Shown: positions 40,326 to 50,933 of the stretch, in pieces
How the letters are laid out: every line of letters begins with the position of its first letter
How positions within the stretch are numbered: the stretch's first letter is position 1
Source of the DNA: Phytophthora vignae f. sp. vignae
Taxonomy: Eukaryota > Oomycota > Peronosporomycetes > Peronosporales > Peronosporaceae
Reading direction: 5' to 3'
DNA: 64,000 nt
Assembly (NCBI GenBank): GCA_016169955.1
Contig: JABJUM010000059.1
Span: 372,001 to 436,000, forward strand
The notes under the pieces: generated by a model
Seen by the model: only the letters and a program-made list of their open reading frames with translations
Told to the model about the DNA's origin: nothing
Database searches by the model: none
Translations under genes and position numbers: made by a program

Positions 40326-41412
40326 ATGAAGTACAGTGCAGGTTACTTTACACGTCTGTGCATTCGATGTGGGCTTTGCTGCTACTTCACTGATGAAGCC
40401 AGGGATTGGAGGCAATCACGCCCGACTTTCTACGCTAACGTTCCCCATGATGTCTCCATTCGGGATCGACTGTAATATCGTGAAGTCGATCGCGAAGGGG
40501 GGGGGGGGGGGGGCAGAATACCCCCAAGTTGCGTGAACGCCAAAATGATACATTTTACGTTTACAATGTATTGTGTTCGTTGATCTTCAAAGCGTAAACG
40601 AGATCCTATCATCTTCATATGGTGCACAAACGGAGGCTGTGCTGCTCAATTTGTGCTGCCATCGAGGCTGTCACACTAACAAACTACAATTGGCGCTCCC
40701 ACTTCCGACACCGTGGTCCACCTTTAATTGTCAGAGTGCTAAATTCAATAAAAAATAAGGTTTGGTAGGTAGACGACCAGTCATTCACAGAGCTCATGGA
40801 GCAGGGCCGAAGGTGCTGCAGTGTGCAGTGTAGAACTACGTGCTCACTCGCTTCGAGGACACGCGAGGCCGCATCACGGCGTAGAGGGAGGTGCGCTTCA
40901 AAATATATGTCGATTTCAGCAAACGTGATGGAGGACGAGAGTGACTAGAGTAAGACCGAGCTGCTGCGATAAACGATGAGGAGTCTGGCTGCTACTAAGT
41001 AGCTCTTACTCCAGCGGCACTGGCACCGGTGTTGCAAGCCCGGCAGGGAGAGATCACATACAACAGTGAAGCACAGGTCGGCGTCATGCATCGTCTACCG
41101 CAGTTCGTGCCGCGAACTACATGGCGTAAGTGCGTCACGCAGTCGAACGTGGTTGGCGCCCCCGTTATTGGAGCCCATGCGTCCTATACAAATTTATAAT
41201 TCTAGATATATTAATCTTGGAAAATAATCAGGAGATCACGGCGTCGGAAGTGAGAGCGCCAATTGGGACAACAATTTGTTGGTTGGCAATCCTCATCATA
41301 CAAAAACGCAATGTGCACTTCTAATGATTTGCAAAAGTCACGCACTGACTTCTCCCGATCACGCTTTCTATCTCGAGACTCCTGGCGCTCTGCGCTGCAT
41401 CAATTCACAGAA
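40326..41412. other. Spacer between divergent S1 genes
   Basis: It carries a 17-G homopolymer (40497-40513) and AATAAA-like motifs. No gene could be supported. Confidence 0.5.
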
Positions 41413-41428
41413 CCACTACAGATTTTAC
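41413..41428 (+). promoter_or_regulatory. Core promoter of the trypsin gene
   Basis: CCACTAC (one mismatch to YCAYTYY) followed by ATTTTAC (an exact MWTTTNC), 36-51 nt before ATG 41464. Confidence 0.45.
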
Positions 41429-41463
41429 TGCGGCCTCCACAGCCACCCGCCGCCGCATTCGTC

Positions 41464-42258
41464 ATGATCAAGTCCGTTGCAGCCTCCGCCATCGCGTTGG
41501 TGTGTTCTACCTCCGCCGTTGGCGCCTACCAAGGACACGCCCAGCGCGAACTTATCCTCAGCGGCGATGTTGTCCCCGCCGGAACCAAGACGTACGTCGC
41601 CGGTCTTCGCATCAAGAGGGACTCGGACAGCTTGTGCGGTGGCACCCTCATCTCCCCCACCCACGTCCTCACCGCCTCACATTGCGCGTACGGATACCGC
41701 TGGGTCTCGATCGGTGAGCACTATCGGAATGGCACGGAAGTCGGCGAGCAGATCAAGATCGTGTCGATGATGAACCACCCGAACTACTCCGAGCATGTCA
41801 AGAATGCAGACGATTTCATGATCGTGGAGCTCGAGAGACCCAGCAAGTTCAAAACGGTTAAGCTCGCCGCGGCGGACGACTCGGACTTCAAACCGGGGAA
41901 GATTGCTACGGTGATGGGATGGGGAACGAACGCAGAGACGAACGGGAACTTCTCCTACGAACTGCAGCGCGTGGACGTCCCGTTGGTGAGTGACCAGGCG
42001 TGCGCCGCCTACGAGACAGTGGACTCGAGTATGGTGTGTGCCGGTGGCGTGGCAAACCACGACTCGTGCGATCGTGACTCGGGTGGCCCGCTGATTGTTG
42101 AGTCGGCTGAGGGTGATGATGTGCTGGTTGGCGTTGTGAGCTGGGCGAAGGACGACACTTGTGGCAGGGATGGATACTACGGCATCTACTCTCGAGTGTC
42201 CAGTGCCCGGGCTTGGATTGAGACCATTACGGGCGGTAGCGGTTCTTGTCTTCCGTAG
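41464..42258 (+). CDS. Secreted trypsin-like serine protease (active triad)
   Basis: A 264-residue S1 protease. Signal peptide MIKSVAASAIALVCSTSAVG, then a short propeptide without the usual IVGG. All catalytic residues are present: His73 in TASHC, Asp117 in DDFMIVEL, Ser206 in CDRDSGGP. The Asp six residues before the Ser (DSCDRDS) predicts cleavage after Lys/Arg. Six or more Cys fit the fold. It is about 40 percent similar by eye to the dead GIP-like paralogue facing it (the shared start of the mature domain is GTKTYVA). It is probably an apoplastic protease, or a GIP-family member that retains activity. ATG 41464 was chosen from the signal peptide and promoter. Confidence 0.85.
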   Translation: MIKSVAASAIALVCSTSAVGAYQGHAQRELILSGDVVPAGTKTYVAGLRIKRDSDSLCGGTLISPTHVLTASHCAYGYRWVSIGEHYRNGTEVGEQIKIVSMMNHPNYSEHVKNADDFMIVELERPSKFKTVKLAAADDSDFKPGKIATVMGWGTNAETNGNFSYELQRVDVPLVSDQACAAYETVDSSMVCAGGVANHDSCDRDSGGPLIVESAEGDDVLVGVVSWAKDDTCGRDGYYGIYSRVSSARAWIETITGGSGSCLP

Positions 42259-42483
42259 TAAAAAACGGTTAGCTACATACTGTACTTTTAGGTGCAGATT
42301 TATTTTGCAGGATATGGTAAACTGCCTGGTAATAAATGCCTTCGAAGAAATTAGGAGTTGGTTAAACGGAAGACTAGGGCTCAGCGCGCCGCTACGCCGG
42401 CGCTTCGCCATGGTTAGACAATGGTAGGGCGCCCCCGTTCCGCTCGCAGAGCTCGCTGCACTACTCGCAGCGTGGGACGAGTA
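42259..42483. other. 3' flank of the trypsin gene
   Basis: A short AT-rich region with no gene; it abuts the TA target duplication of the next element. Confidence 0.5.
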
Positions 42484-44231
42484 CCGTAATATCGGTGTTA
42501 AGTGTCCCCCTTTGTTAATTGTCACCCTCCCAATTACCCAATCAAAGGCCTGGATTTTGCCAGCTCACGATTTTGTGTTAAATGTCACCCCTTGAAAAAC
42601 CTCGGCCATATACACCCGGCAACGTGTACGAGGAGAGCTTGGTAGTTGTCTAGATTTAGTGAAAGTTTACAGCGAGCTGGTGGTCATGTTGACTTGCATT
42701 GACGCGCTCGCAGGAGAGGTGAGCAGGTAGTACAAGTACCATGATTGGTATAGGCCGCTATGAATATAGTGTGATTTAACGTAGAATACCGAATAGTATA
42801 CCGTCTATTAATGTTATAAAGTACCCTACAGAGGTACCTAGGGTACTATATTCGATGGTACTATATATCCGAGAGTGGGTCGCTCCTGAAACCTCAATTC
42901 ACCAAATTTGGTCCGGCCGAGAAGTAAAAGAACGGCCATGTGTGTCCCTTCTTTTTGGGTTGGTTCGCCCCAGTTGACTATATTTGTCCGAAGTCGATCG
43001 ACGTGCGAAGCCACAAGTGCATTTGGTTCAAGTGGCCTCAAATTCCACGCAGCGCTCAAATATAGCCTCACACGAAGAGTTCTGCCGTTCTGGGCTTCGT
43101 GACAGGTATATTGAGTAGGAACAGTGCTAATGTCGCGGTGCAAGCTCTCTGTTGTAGGAAAAAACTATGTGTAAAGTTCAGTGTAAAAAGGCTATTTGGT
43201 TATGATTCTCTGGCGGATGGTAGCTCTGATGCAAAGGTTCATTGAACCAGAAGCACAAAGCCCCGGCTTTGCTGAAATAGTATTTTAGTACTTTGATGTT
43301 TCAGGAGCGACCCAGTGAAGGAGGTTTCTTAGGACGATCACTGAAATGTAGCAACAGAGTAGACAGGTAATTACCATCAACACCAGCTACATGGATTAGT
43401 AAATGATGCTAGCTTCAGTTCAAAGCAGAGACTAGTCTCGATCCACACTTCGTCAGAAATTACCGTGTTAGGCCATAGCACTGCGGTTGGACAATTCTAT
43501 GCCGTCCATTCTGCTCAACATACCAACAAGTAGCTGTCACGGATTTGATGGTATGTATTCGCCAAGATGACAGAGACTACAGAACGTGGCGCCAGGTACC
43601 GGACAGCGTTGTGTCCAAGAGCATCAGGGAGTGTGGACCCCTGTGACTGGCTTATACTGTTTACTTTAGTTTAGTTTTCCTCAGGTACATTACACTGGTT
43701 TATTATCCGTGGGCACGTCGCTACGGAGCAAGATTTTGATAATCTTGGGCCAGGTCTAGTGGATACTAGCAAATTGCTGAAGGGTACGACAGCGGTGAAA
43801 ATCTGTCGACGAAGTACTCGATGCGTCTGACGAATTGTGAACGAATCTCGGCCGCTTTATTGCGGACACCAACGAGGTTTTGCTCTTCGCCCACAACCAT
43901 TGTTGCGGATGGTCAAAGGTGCTTCGTGGTCCACATCAACCTTCAATTTCCCAAGCATAGACTATTGTATGAGGTTATGAATCACAGGACACATTTTGAG
44001 AAGTAGCAATGAGTGGTTTTGATGACACGGTACTTTTTTTATGGGGGACAGTATATGAGGGTACTGTATTCTTATACAGTACCCCCAGATGGGGTCCTTG
44101 TATTCGCAGGGAACTCTAATACCTTACCGGACACTATTCGGTATTCTACGTTACATAATTTTTCTGCACCTCAGGTTTTTCGTCAATAGAGATAGGCTGC
44201 ACCAGGGTGACACTTAACACCGATATTACGG
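42484..44231. mobile_element. TIR element family 1, copy B (with nested insertion)
   Basis: The ends CCGTAATATCGGTGTTAAGT and its reverse complement (ACTTAACACCGATATTACGG) are perfect, flanked by TA (42482-42483 and 44232-44233). Without the insert the element is only about 373 bp, an internally deleted derivative of copy A at 24569-25384 and thus MITE-like. It is interrupted at 42779-44151 by another TIR element. Confidence 0.8.
42779..44151. mobile_element. Nested TIR element (1,373 bp, TA target duplication)
   Basis: The ends ACGTAGAATACCGAATAGT / ACTATTCGGTATTCTACGT are perfect 19-bp inverted repeats, flanked by TA on both sides. The empty site is preserved in copy A (GTGATTTACATCATTTTTC, about 25301-25319). 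Inside are a 17-bp inverted repeat (42876-42892 / 43298-43314) and a 101-codon minus-strand frame at 42838-43143 with no recognised domain. No DDE transposase is seen, so it is non-autonomous or decayed. Confidence 0.8.
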
Positions 44232-44347
44232 TAATAAGTCAAAATTGTTTTTTTTGGAAGGCACCCACTGTACCATCTCAACGGTACATTTGCGACTTGT
44301 TTTTTTTTGGTCAGCGCCATTGCTGATCCTGCCCAAGCATCATCATC

Positions 44348-44645
44348 AGGGTTCGGCAAAATCTATGTTATGAAATTGAAGCGGGTGGGTGATAGACTTT
44401 GTGCGGGTGGGTGGGTTTGGAACATGGGTTTTAAATATCGATGACGTCACGATTTAAGCTTGAAATTTGTATGGTACCGTGCATCGCTTTGACTTCATGT
44501 ATAGGCGACGCATAGCCACCATACAAAGACCAAGTAAGACGCTTATGGCTACATCCCAAATAGCCCCTAAAATGACCCCGATGGGTGGGCGGGACATTTA
44601 AAGAATCCATAACCCAAAAAAACTTTATCCTGCCTGTCGAACCCT
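44348..44645. mobile_element. Short TIR element abutting the transporter start codon
   Basis: AGGGTTCG at 44348 and CGAACCCT at 44638-44645 are terminal inverted repeats flanked by ATCATC-like sequence. About 298 bp with GGGTGGGT motifs. It ends 7 bp before ATG 44653, so it forms the 5' leader or core promoter of the next gene, or has displaced it. Confidence 0.45.
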
Positions 44646-44652
44646 GATCATC

Positions 44653-46269
44653 ATGGCGGACTCGGACTCGGCGGGCATCCGTGGACGCAGCAGCAAGAAG
44701 GCGGGGGACGTGGAGAGCAGCGCGTCCAGTCCCAGCGCAGCCAGCACCTTCGATGCAGACGCCGAGGACGCCTACTCCGTGGCCTCCACGGCCGTAGAGG
44801 CAGAGAAGACGAAGAAGAAGAAGAAGAAGTCGCCAGCCACCTCGGCGCTCTCCAGTGCGCATGCCGTAGTCCACTGGTGGCAGTCGATGCGGCTGCAGTT
44901 TGGAGACGGTCTCTTGCTCCAGATCTTCTTTGTCTACTTCACGCAGGGCATCCGCAGCACGCTCTGCTCGCTGGGCACGAGCTACTACCTGAACGAGACG
45001 CTGGCGCTGGCCCCGGCGCAGTCCGAGTCGCTGCGCGCAACCGCGGCCATCCCGTGGATCATCAAGCCGCTGTACGGGATGCTGTCGGACAGCGTCCCCA
45101 TCTGGGGGACGCGGCGCAAGTCGTACCTGCTCATCTTCAGCGCCGTCTCGGCCGCCGCCTACTTCGCGCTCTCCACGCCCGGACTCATCACGACGTACGA
45201 GAGCGCGCTCGTAGCGCTCGTGGTCGCGAGTCTTGGCATCGCCTTCTGTGACGTCGTTATCGACGGCAAAGTGGTGGAAGCGGCGCGGAGCGAGCGCGAG
45301 GACATGGCCGGTAACCTGCAGACGCTGTCCTGGATCTCCCTCTCGGTCGGCTCCGTGATGGGCTCGATGGTGTCCGGATACGCTCTCAACACGTTCGGTC
45401 CGCTCGGCGTCTTCTTCCTCTCGGCGGTGGGTCCTCTGTGCGTGGTGCTGATCTCCATCAAGATCCCGGAGGAGACGTACGTGCCCCAAGGAGACCTCGG
45501 ATTCTTCCAGACTGTGCAGGACCAGTGCCGAGCGCTGGCGACCGTGGTGGTCGACCCCATCTGCTGGCGCCCCATGCTGTGGATCTTCCTGTCCAACGCG
45601 CTGCCTCCCAGTGTGGGCGAGGCCATGTTCAGCTTCAAGACTGCTGAGCTTGGCTTCTCCAAGTCCTTCCTGGGCTTCATCTCCACCGTCGGCAGCTTTA
45701 CACTGCTGGGCACCACCGCGCTCTACAACGCTTACTTCCGCGACATGCCCTTCCGCCGCATGTTTTTCCGCATCCAACTGGCGTCGGCGTGTGTGTCCTT
45801 CGCCGAGTTCGTGCTGGTCTCGCGCCTGAATGTGGCTTTCGGCATCGGCGACCGGTTCTTCATCTTCGGCGATGAGATCCTCTCGGATGTGGTCGCCCGC
45901 CTCAAGCACATGCCGTCGCTCGTGCTCTGCGCCAAGATCTGTCCGCCGGGCATCGAGGGCACCATGTTTGCGCTCCTCATGTCCATCTACAATTTCTCTT
46001 GGTCGGTCGCCTCCTATGGCGGCTCGTGGCTGTGCAGCTACCTCCAGATCTCCAAAACCAACTTCGCGGGCCTCGCTGTGGCCGTCACCATCCGCAGTGT
46101 GGCCAAGCTCGTGCCGCTGTTCCTGCTCTTCATGGTACCTGCAACCACCAGCATCAGCAGCTCGTCATTGGCGTCCAAGTCGAAGGCGAAGGCGAAGGCG
46201 ACCAGAAAACAGAGCGAGAGTGGCAGCGATAGTGACGGCGCCGCGATCGACCTCAAGGTGCAGGCTTGA
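44653..46269 (+). CDS. BT1-family (folate-biopterin) transporter
   Basis: A 538-residue polytopic membrane protein of the BT1/FBT branch of the major facilitator superfamily. Family signatures include FFVYFTQGIRSTLCSLGTSYYLNE, IPWIIKPLYGMLSDSVPIWGTRRKSYL and IAFCDVVIDGKVVEAAR, with about 12 hydrophobic segments. N- and C-terminal tails are hydrophilic, each with a Lys-rich patch (KTKKKKKKSP; SKAKAKATRK). These proteins import folates, pterins or related compounds across plasma membrane or organelles; the substrate cannot be told from sequence. Oomycetes carry many paralogues. A single exon. Confidence 0.88.
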   Translation: MADSDSAGIRGRSSKKAGDVESSASSPSAASTFDADAEDAYSVASTAVEAEKTKKKKKKSPATSALSSAHAVVHWWQSMRLQFGDGLLLQIFFVYFTQGIRSTLCSLGTSYYLNETLALAPAQSESLRATAAIPWIIKPLYGMLSDSVPIWGTRRKSYLLIFSAVSAAAYFALSTPGLITTYESALVALVVASLGIAFCDVVIDGKVVEAARSEREDMAGNLQTLSWISLSVGSVMGSMVSGYALNTFGPLGVFFLSAVGPLCVVLISIKIPEETYVPQGDLGFFQTVQDQCRALATVVVDPICWRPMLWIFLSNALPPSVGEAMFSFKTAELGFSKSFLGFISTVGSFTLLGTTALYNAYFRDMPFRRMFFRIQLASACVSFAEFVLVSRLNVAFGIGDRFFIFGDEILSDVVARLKHMPSLVLCAKICPPGIEGTMFALLMSIYNFSWSVASYGGSWLCSYLQISKTNFAGLAVAVTIRSVAKLVPLFLLFMVPATTSISSSSLASKSKAKAKATRKQSESGSDSDGAAIDLKVQA

Positions 46270-47843
46270 GCGCCAGCAGCTAGAATCATGTATGTAGGTG
46301 TAAACCCTCAATCCAGCGTTGCGGTTCCTGTCCGGCGGTTCACCTTTTTGCACAGGCTACTACATCTTCTAAACCCTGCAAAACAGAGATTGTTGCAGCA
46401 ATTTTGAAACTGCAGTTCTTGCCCCATTAGATTTAAATTGGTCAGCTAACGTCGCGGCAAACATTGCTCCATAGCCCAAGCGTCTGTGGTCCTTATTACA
46501 GTAAACGGATAGGCTGGAAACAATACTCGGAATAATGTCTAGGATGCGTCGGATGTGTTCAACGGCAATTTTCAGCAAGGCAGACTGAGGCAGGAAGGAA
46601 ATGGACATCGACATCAACAGCCTCATGCCCCAGCTTCAGAACGTGAACTGCGGCACGCGAGATATTCATAAGTGTGACCCCGCAGGGGCCACGCCAGTGT
46701 ATCAGTACGAGCACCAGCATTTTACGTCACAGGTGTTCCCAGCCAAGTCGAAGACGACCTAGTTCATGAGAATGCTTCGCTATATACCCCGCCAGTGTCT
46801 AATTTCGGGGGTCTGCTTGCATGCACAGCACAAGCATCATAGACCAACCAACAATTGGAACAAGCGGATCATTCCCAAAAAGGCTGTCTGGCAAAATGCT
46901 ATACAGTATTTTCTAGTTAACTAGAAAATTATACTGGGACTGGTACACCTCTATGAAACCGGTATGACGCCGGTGGCGCACTGGGCCTGTGGGCAGCCTG
47001 AGCCGGTACGATACCTGTAACACCGGTATGGCCGCCGTGCCTCACTGGCCCTCCAAAAGGGGCAGCCTGAACCAGTGCGCTACCGATGACACTGGTATGA
47101 ATCAGTAAATATATTGAGCTGTAGCGAAGTAAAAAGACGATTGAGGTGGCTGTACAATAGTAGGCCGTTTCTACAAGCTGCCAATGGACCTCAGATAGGG
47201 TTCGCGTTTTAGTTTTGTTAAGCATTGTCTGTTGAGATATTGCATCTACGGCTGCGAAGCAGGCACAGGAGATTACCGAATTACAGTTTTGTAATAAGAA
47301 AAATAATTAATAAAAAATAAGGGTTTATTCCAAAATCCTCCTATCCCAGTAGTTCGGATTCGTTGTAGGATGTACCTAACGGCGGTCTTTCAAAGCGCTG
47401 TGTGGTCTTGAGTGCAGGCCTTGCCAGTAGCTTTCCGTAGTATCGTTTTAAATTTAAGCCCCCGCCAAAACCAGCGGCTCCTGTATGATTTCCACACAAA
47501 GCGATGGAAATGGCTTGCTTTTTCACGCCTCCCTGCGACAACAAAGTGAAATGCCCTGGTGGTAAGAAAATGCAGCTGCGAATCCAGGCATGGGTGCAGT
47601 CAACCTACCGGTACAGGACCTAAACATGTCGCAGCCTGTGGGTAAACCCTTTTAACGTGTAAGCCTTACTACGAATCGATATTCACCAGTTATGCAATTA
47701 TACGTCATTTTTGCTTGATGCATTAGGTGCTCATTTTTATCTTGAAGATACGGTTTTATAGGCTCTCACACTAATATATCATGTCTCGAAAAGTATCTTC
47801 GGGATGTTGACTGGCGAAAAAAGGCAACTTGGCGCCGGTCGGC
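46270..47843. other. Intergenic with repeats; one possible short ORF
   Basis: It contains a perfect 22-bp palindrome (46908-46929), and about 2.5 tandem copies of a 69-bp unit built around ACCGGTATG (46940-47105). A 53-codon ATG frame at 46601-46762 (MDIDINSLMPQLQNV...) is possibly coding-like. A minus-strand frame at 46369-46626 (85 codons) is unrecognised and could be a gene relic. Otherwise nothing is seen. Confidence 0.4.
46908..46929. repeat. Perfect 22-bp palindrome
   Basis: The sequence centred on GTTAAC is identical to its reverse complement (ATTTTCTAG|TTAA|CTAG...). Confidence 0.85.
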
Positions 47844-47844
47844 C

Positions 47845-47860
47845 TCATTCCACAACTTTC
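47845..47860 (+). promoter_or_regulatory. Oomycete initiator of the annexin gene
   Basis: TCATTCC (47845-47851) is an exact YCAYTYY, followed by AACTTTC, near the FPR consensus. It lies about 60 nt before ATG 47906. Confidence 0.55.
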
Positions 47861-47905
47861 TCCGTCGAGCAGACCACAGCTACCTACCAGCTAGCCCCCC
47901 CCCCC

Positions 47906-48895
47906 ATGCTGAACCTGTACCCGCCCGCGAACCACACCGTGTACAACGGCGCCAGCCTCAACTTTGCGCCCGAGATCGACCACGCGTGCCAGACCATCCA
48001 CGACGCGTGCAAGGGCCTCGGGACGGATGAGGAGGGGCTCATCGCCGCGCTGGGCACCAAGTCGGCGGACCAGCGGTACCTCATCTCTGTGCGCTACAAG
48101 GAGCTCTTCGGCAAGGACCTCAAGAAGGTGCTCAAGTCCGAGACGTCGGGCGACTTCGGCCACCTGCTGCAGCTCATCTCGCGGCCGCTGCCCGAGGCGG
48201 AGGCGGCCATTCTCCGCAAGGCGACCAAGGGCTTCGGCACCAAGGAGAAGCTCATCTACCCCATCGTCATGGGCAGGACCAACGTGGAGATCAACATCCT
48301 CAAGAAGACGTTCTACGACAAGTACGGCAAGGACCTGGGCTCCGTCATGGACAGCGAGCTCAGCGGCGACCTCAAGAGGGCCGTGCTGGCCTCGCTGCAG
48401 GCGCCTCTGGAGCAGTTCAACCCGGAGATCCACACGCCGCAGAAGGCCGAGGCAGACGCCGAGGCACTCTACGAGGCTGGTGAGGGCCGCATGGGCACCG
48501 AGGAGCGCGACTTCATCAACATCCTGGTCACCAGTCCGCCGCAGCACCTGCGCGCTATCAACGCCGCCTACATCAAGAAGCACCAGCACGACATCGCCCA
48601 CGCCGTCAAGAAGGAGTTCGGCGGGGATGCTGAGGACGCGCTGCTGTTCCTAGTGCGCATGGTGCTGGACCCGCTCGTGTTGCTCTCGGAACTGTTCGAG
48701 AGCACGATGAAGGGCTTCGGCACAGACGAGAACGCGCTGAGTGCGGCGCTCGTTCGCTACCACCTCGTGCAGCGCGACATCCGACCCGTGTTCAAGAAGA
48801 CGTACGGCAAGGAGCTGCGGGATCGCATCCAAGGCGAAGTGAGCGGCGACTACGGCAAACTCGTGCTGGCTGTCTTCGACTCCCCGACGCACTAA
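47906..48895 (+). CDS. Annexin
   Basis: A 329-residue protein with four annexin repeats, which bind acidic phospholipids in a Ca2+-dependent way at membranes or cell wall. Type II Ca2+ loops are visible as KGLGTDEE (repeat 1), KGFGTKEK (2), GRMGTEER (3) and KGFGTDEN (4), each followed by the usual downstream acidic residue region. The short N-terminus (MLNLYPPANHTVYNG) is typical of oomycete annexins, which are abundant wall-associated proteins. The ATG directly follows a C-rich homopolymer (about 47895-47905), and the initiator at 47845 supports this start. Confidence 0.93.
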   Translation: MLNLYPPANHTVYNGASLNFAPEIDHACQTIHDACKGLGTDEEGLIAALGTKSADQRYLISVRYKELFGKDLKKVLKSETSGDFGHLLQLISRPLPEAEAAILRKATKGFGTKEKLIYPIVMGRTNVEINILKKTFYDKYGKDLGSVMDSELSGDLKRAVLASLQAPLEQFNPEIHTPQKAEADAEALYEAGEGRMGTEERDFINILVTSPPQHLRAINAAYIKKHQHDIAHAVKKEFGGDAEDALLFLVRMVLDPLVLLSELFESTMKGFGTDENALSAALVRYHLVQRDIRPVFKKTYGKELRDRIQGEVSGDYGKLVLAVFDSPTH

Positions 48896-49016
48896 GCACA
48901 ATGTAGCAGTAACAACTAGCTAGCTGCCCTCGAGCGCTCGCTAACAATCCAAATAAATAGTAGTACATGTACTTACTTCTTGTCGAGCCACAATCGGAGC
49001 GTAAGTAGCAAGCCAC

Positions 49017-50807
49017 TTAGCTGTGGTGGCGCCCTGCAGCCGAACTCTGCTGCGTCTCCTCGTGCCCCTTATCGGACGAGGGCCACGACGCTGGGAACAC
49101 AGCCGAGAAAAACGCGTCCTCGATGATCCCGATGCACACCATCAGCACGACGTAGCTGAACAGGATCATGTAGCTGTAGACGTAGATCTGCCCAATCCAT
49201 GGCGTGTACGCAACGTCGTTGAACGTGTCGTGGATCTCGTCACCGTTCGCAACCGAAAACAGCGTGGTGGCTGTGGCGCTCGCGCTCTGGAAGCGAGGCA
49301 CCTTGGCGCCGAACATGACGGTTCCAAACAGCACAAAACCCACAAAGATCGGCGAAACACCAGCCAGGAACTGCATCACTCGTGGCAATCCGCGCTGCAA
49401 AGTCAGGCCGAGAATGTGGAACCGCGTATTCACTTGCAGATACCGCACGAGGCTGGCCCACTGTAGCGCGCAACATGACGCGAAGGTAAAGCAGAGTGTG
49501 TCGTCCAGCGAGAGCCTGTAGGCATGGCGCCACGTCGCCAGTAGGCACACCACGGTCACGAAATTAACAGCCAGGACGAACCAAAACCAGAAGTCTTTGG
49601 CAGCTCCGTTGCGCCAAGCGAGTGCAAGTGGCTGTCCATCAACGTAGCATGCGTGACCGAGTGACTGTCGAGCGGCTAGCGACTTCACAGCTGCCCATTT
49701 GAGCGAAAACTCGACTGTCTGTTAATGAATAGACTCAACAAAAAGCGTCAGCCATGCACCGACCACTGCACCACACCATTACTACAAGGCACGACTCACC
49801 TGATACAAACAAATCACCACGAGTGCGACCCAGTTAAACAGCACGCTGGTGCCCACTAGCACAGGCGGCACATCCTCCTCCCCTCGCCCTCCGCCTCCGC
49901 GGCGCCCACCCTCAAGCAGCGGCACATGAACGAGATTATAATTCATCGTCACCTCCAAGTGACCTTGATTCAGCAGGTCGTAGCGCATCACCACCGTCCA
50001 CTCGTACAACTTCTCGGTGCTAACGTCTTCCCCTCCATTCGCTATACCCGTGGGACGCACCTTCCTCTTCATGCCCACCACCAACTTGAGCTCCATCGCG
50101 TCCAGCTCGTCGAAAAACTCTCGTGTTTCCTGCTGTCGCGCAGCCGCGTCGCCTGTCCGCAGCGGCGCCGGCCACTGCTCGCTCGAAGAGCTATTCGTGA
50201 TGTTGTACAACTTGTCCAGAGTCTCCTCCCCGACGTCGGCCCGCACAGTCAGCAGGGGAGGCGGCAGCAGCGCCCACTGCGTCTCCGAATTGTTGCCGAA
50301 CACCAAGTACGAGTCCAGCGCTACGTCCGCCAGTCGGAAGTAGTTGGCCACGGCGCCGTGCAGGTGCTCGCGGGTCTCCTCGATGGTGAAAAGCGCCCCC
50401 ACGGGCATCGCCGACGCCCGCGCCGCGAAGCCCCCGCTGAAGAACTCATCGTCCACATTGGCAGCGATCTCCTCCTCCACCTCGAGCAGGAAGTGCGGCA
50501 GCGTGACGACCGTCGCCTCGCCAGAAATCTTCCTGGGCGCGTCCACGTAGAAGAGGAGCCGCACCCAGTCGTTGGCGATGGCGCGCTGGAACGGGTGCAG
50601 TGCAGAGCCCAGCTGCGAGCTGCGTGCGCTAAGCAGCAGCGCCGCGACCACATGGAGCAGCAGCCGCAGCGCCGCCTTCCACCCCTGCTGCAGATACATC
50701 TCGATCCGCGAGACCAGGGTTTTCGAATTGGGAATAAACCATTTATTCCACCCACCCACCCCAAGTCGTCCGGGGTCGGGCTTTTCAGGGATATTCATAA
50801 AACCCAT
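49017..50807 (-). CDS. Mucolipin/polycystin-type TRP cation channel (two exons)
   Basis: The exons are complement(49800..50807) and complement(49017..49718), separated by an 81-nt GT-AG intron in phase 0; up to 569 residues. Topology matches TRPML/PKD2: an N-terminal helix (GWKAALRLLLHVVAALLLSA), a long luminal domain with N-glycosylation sites (NITNSSSS) and the WTVVMRYDLLNQGHLEVTMNYN segment, then five further membrane helices. The pore loop is ATTLFSVANGDEIHDTF, close to the NGDD-type selectivity filter of mucolipins. It is probably an endolysosomal Ca2+/cation channel. The start is uncertain: ATG 50807 lies in sequence with repeat-like GGGTGGGTGG, and ATG 50699 is an alternative. Confidence 0.75.
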
Positions 50808-50933
50808 CCACCAATTGACTAACGCGCTATTTATTAGTTTTTATACTCAATTTAAAGCCAAATGCGTGTAAAACGCTAATATTTTGAGGAAAGCCGAACG
50901 TGAAATGATATTCTGCAATTGTTATAGGACTCA

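Noticed and set aside
44431..45909. 492-codon minus-strand frame opposite the BT1 transporter
   Set aside because: It is the complement of conserved transporter codons; low-complexity His/Gln/Glu-rich.
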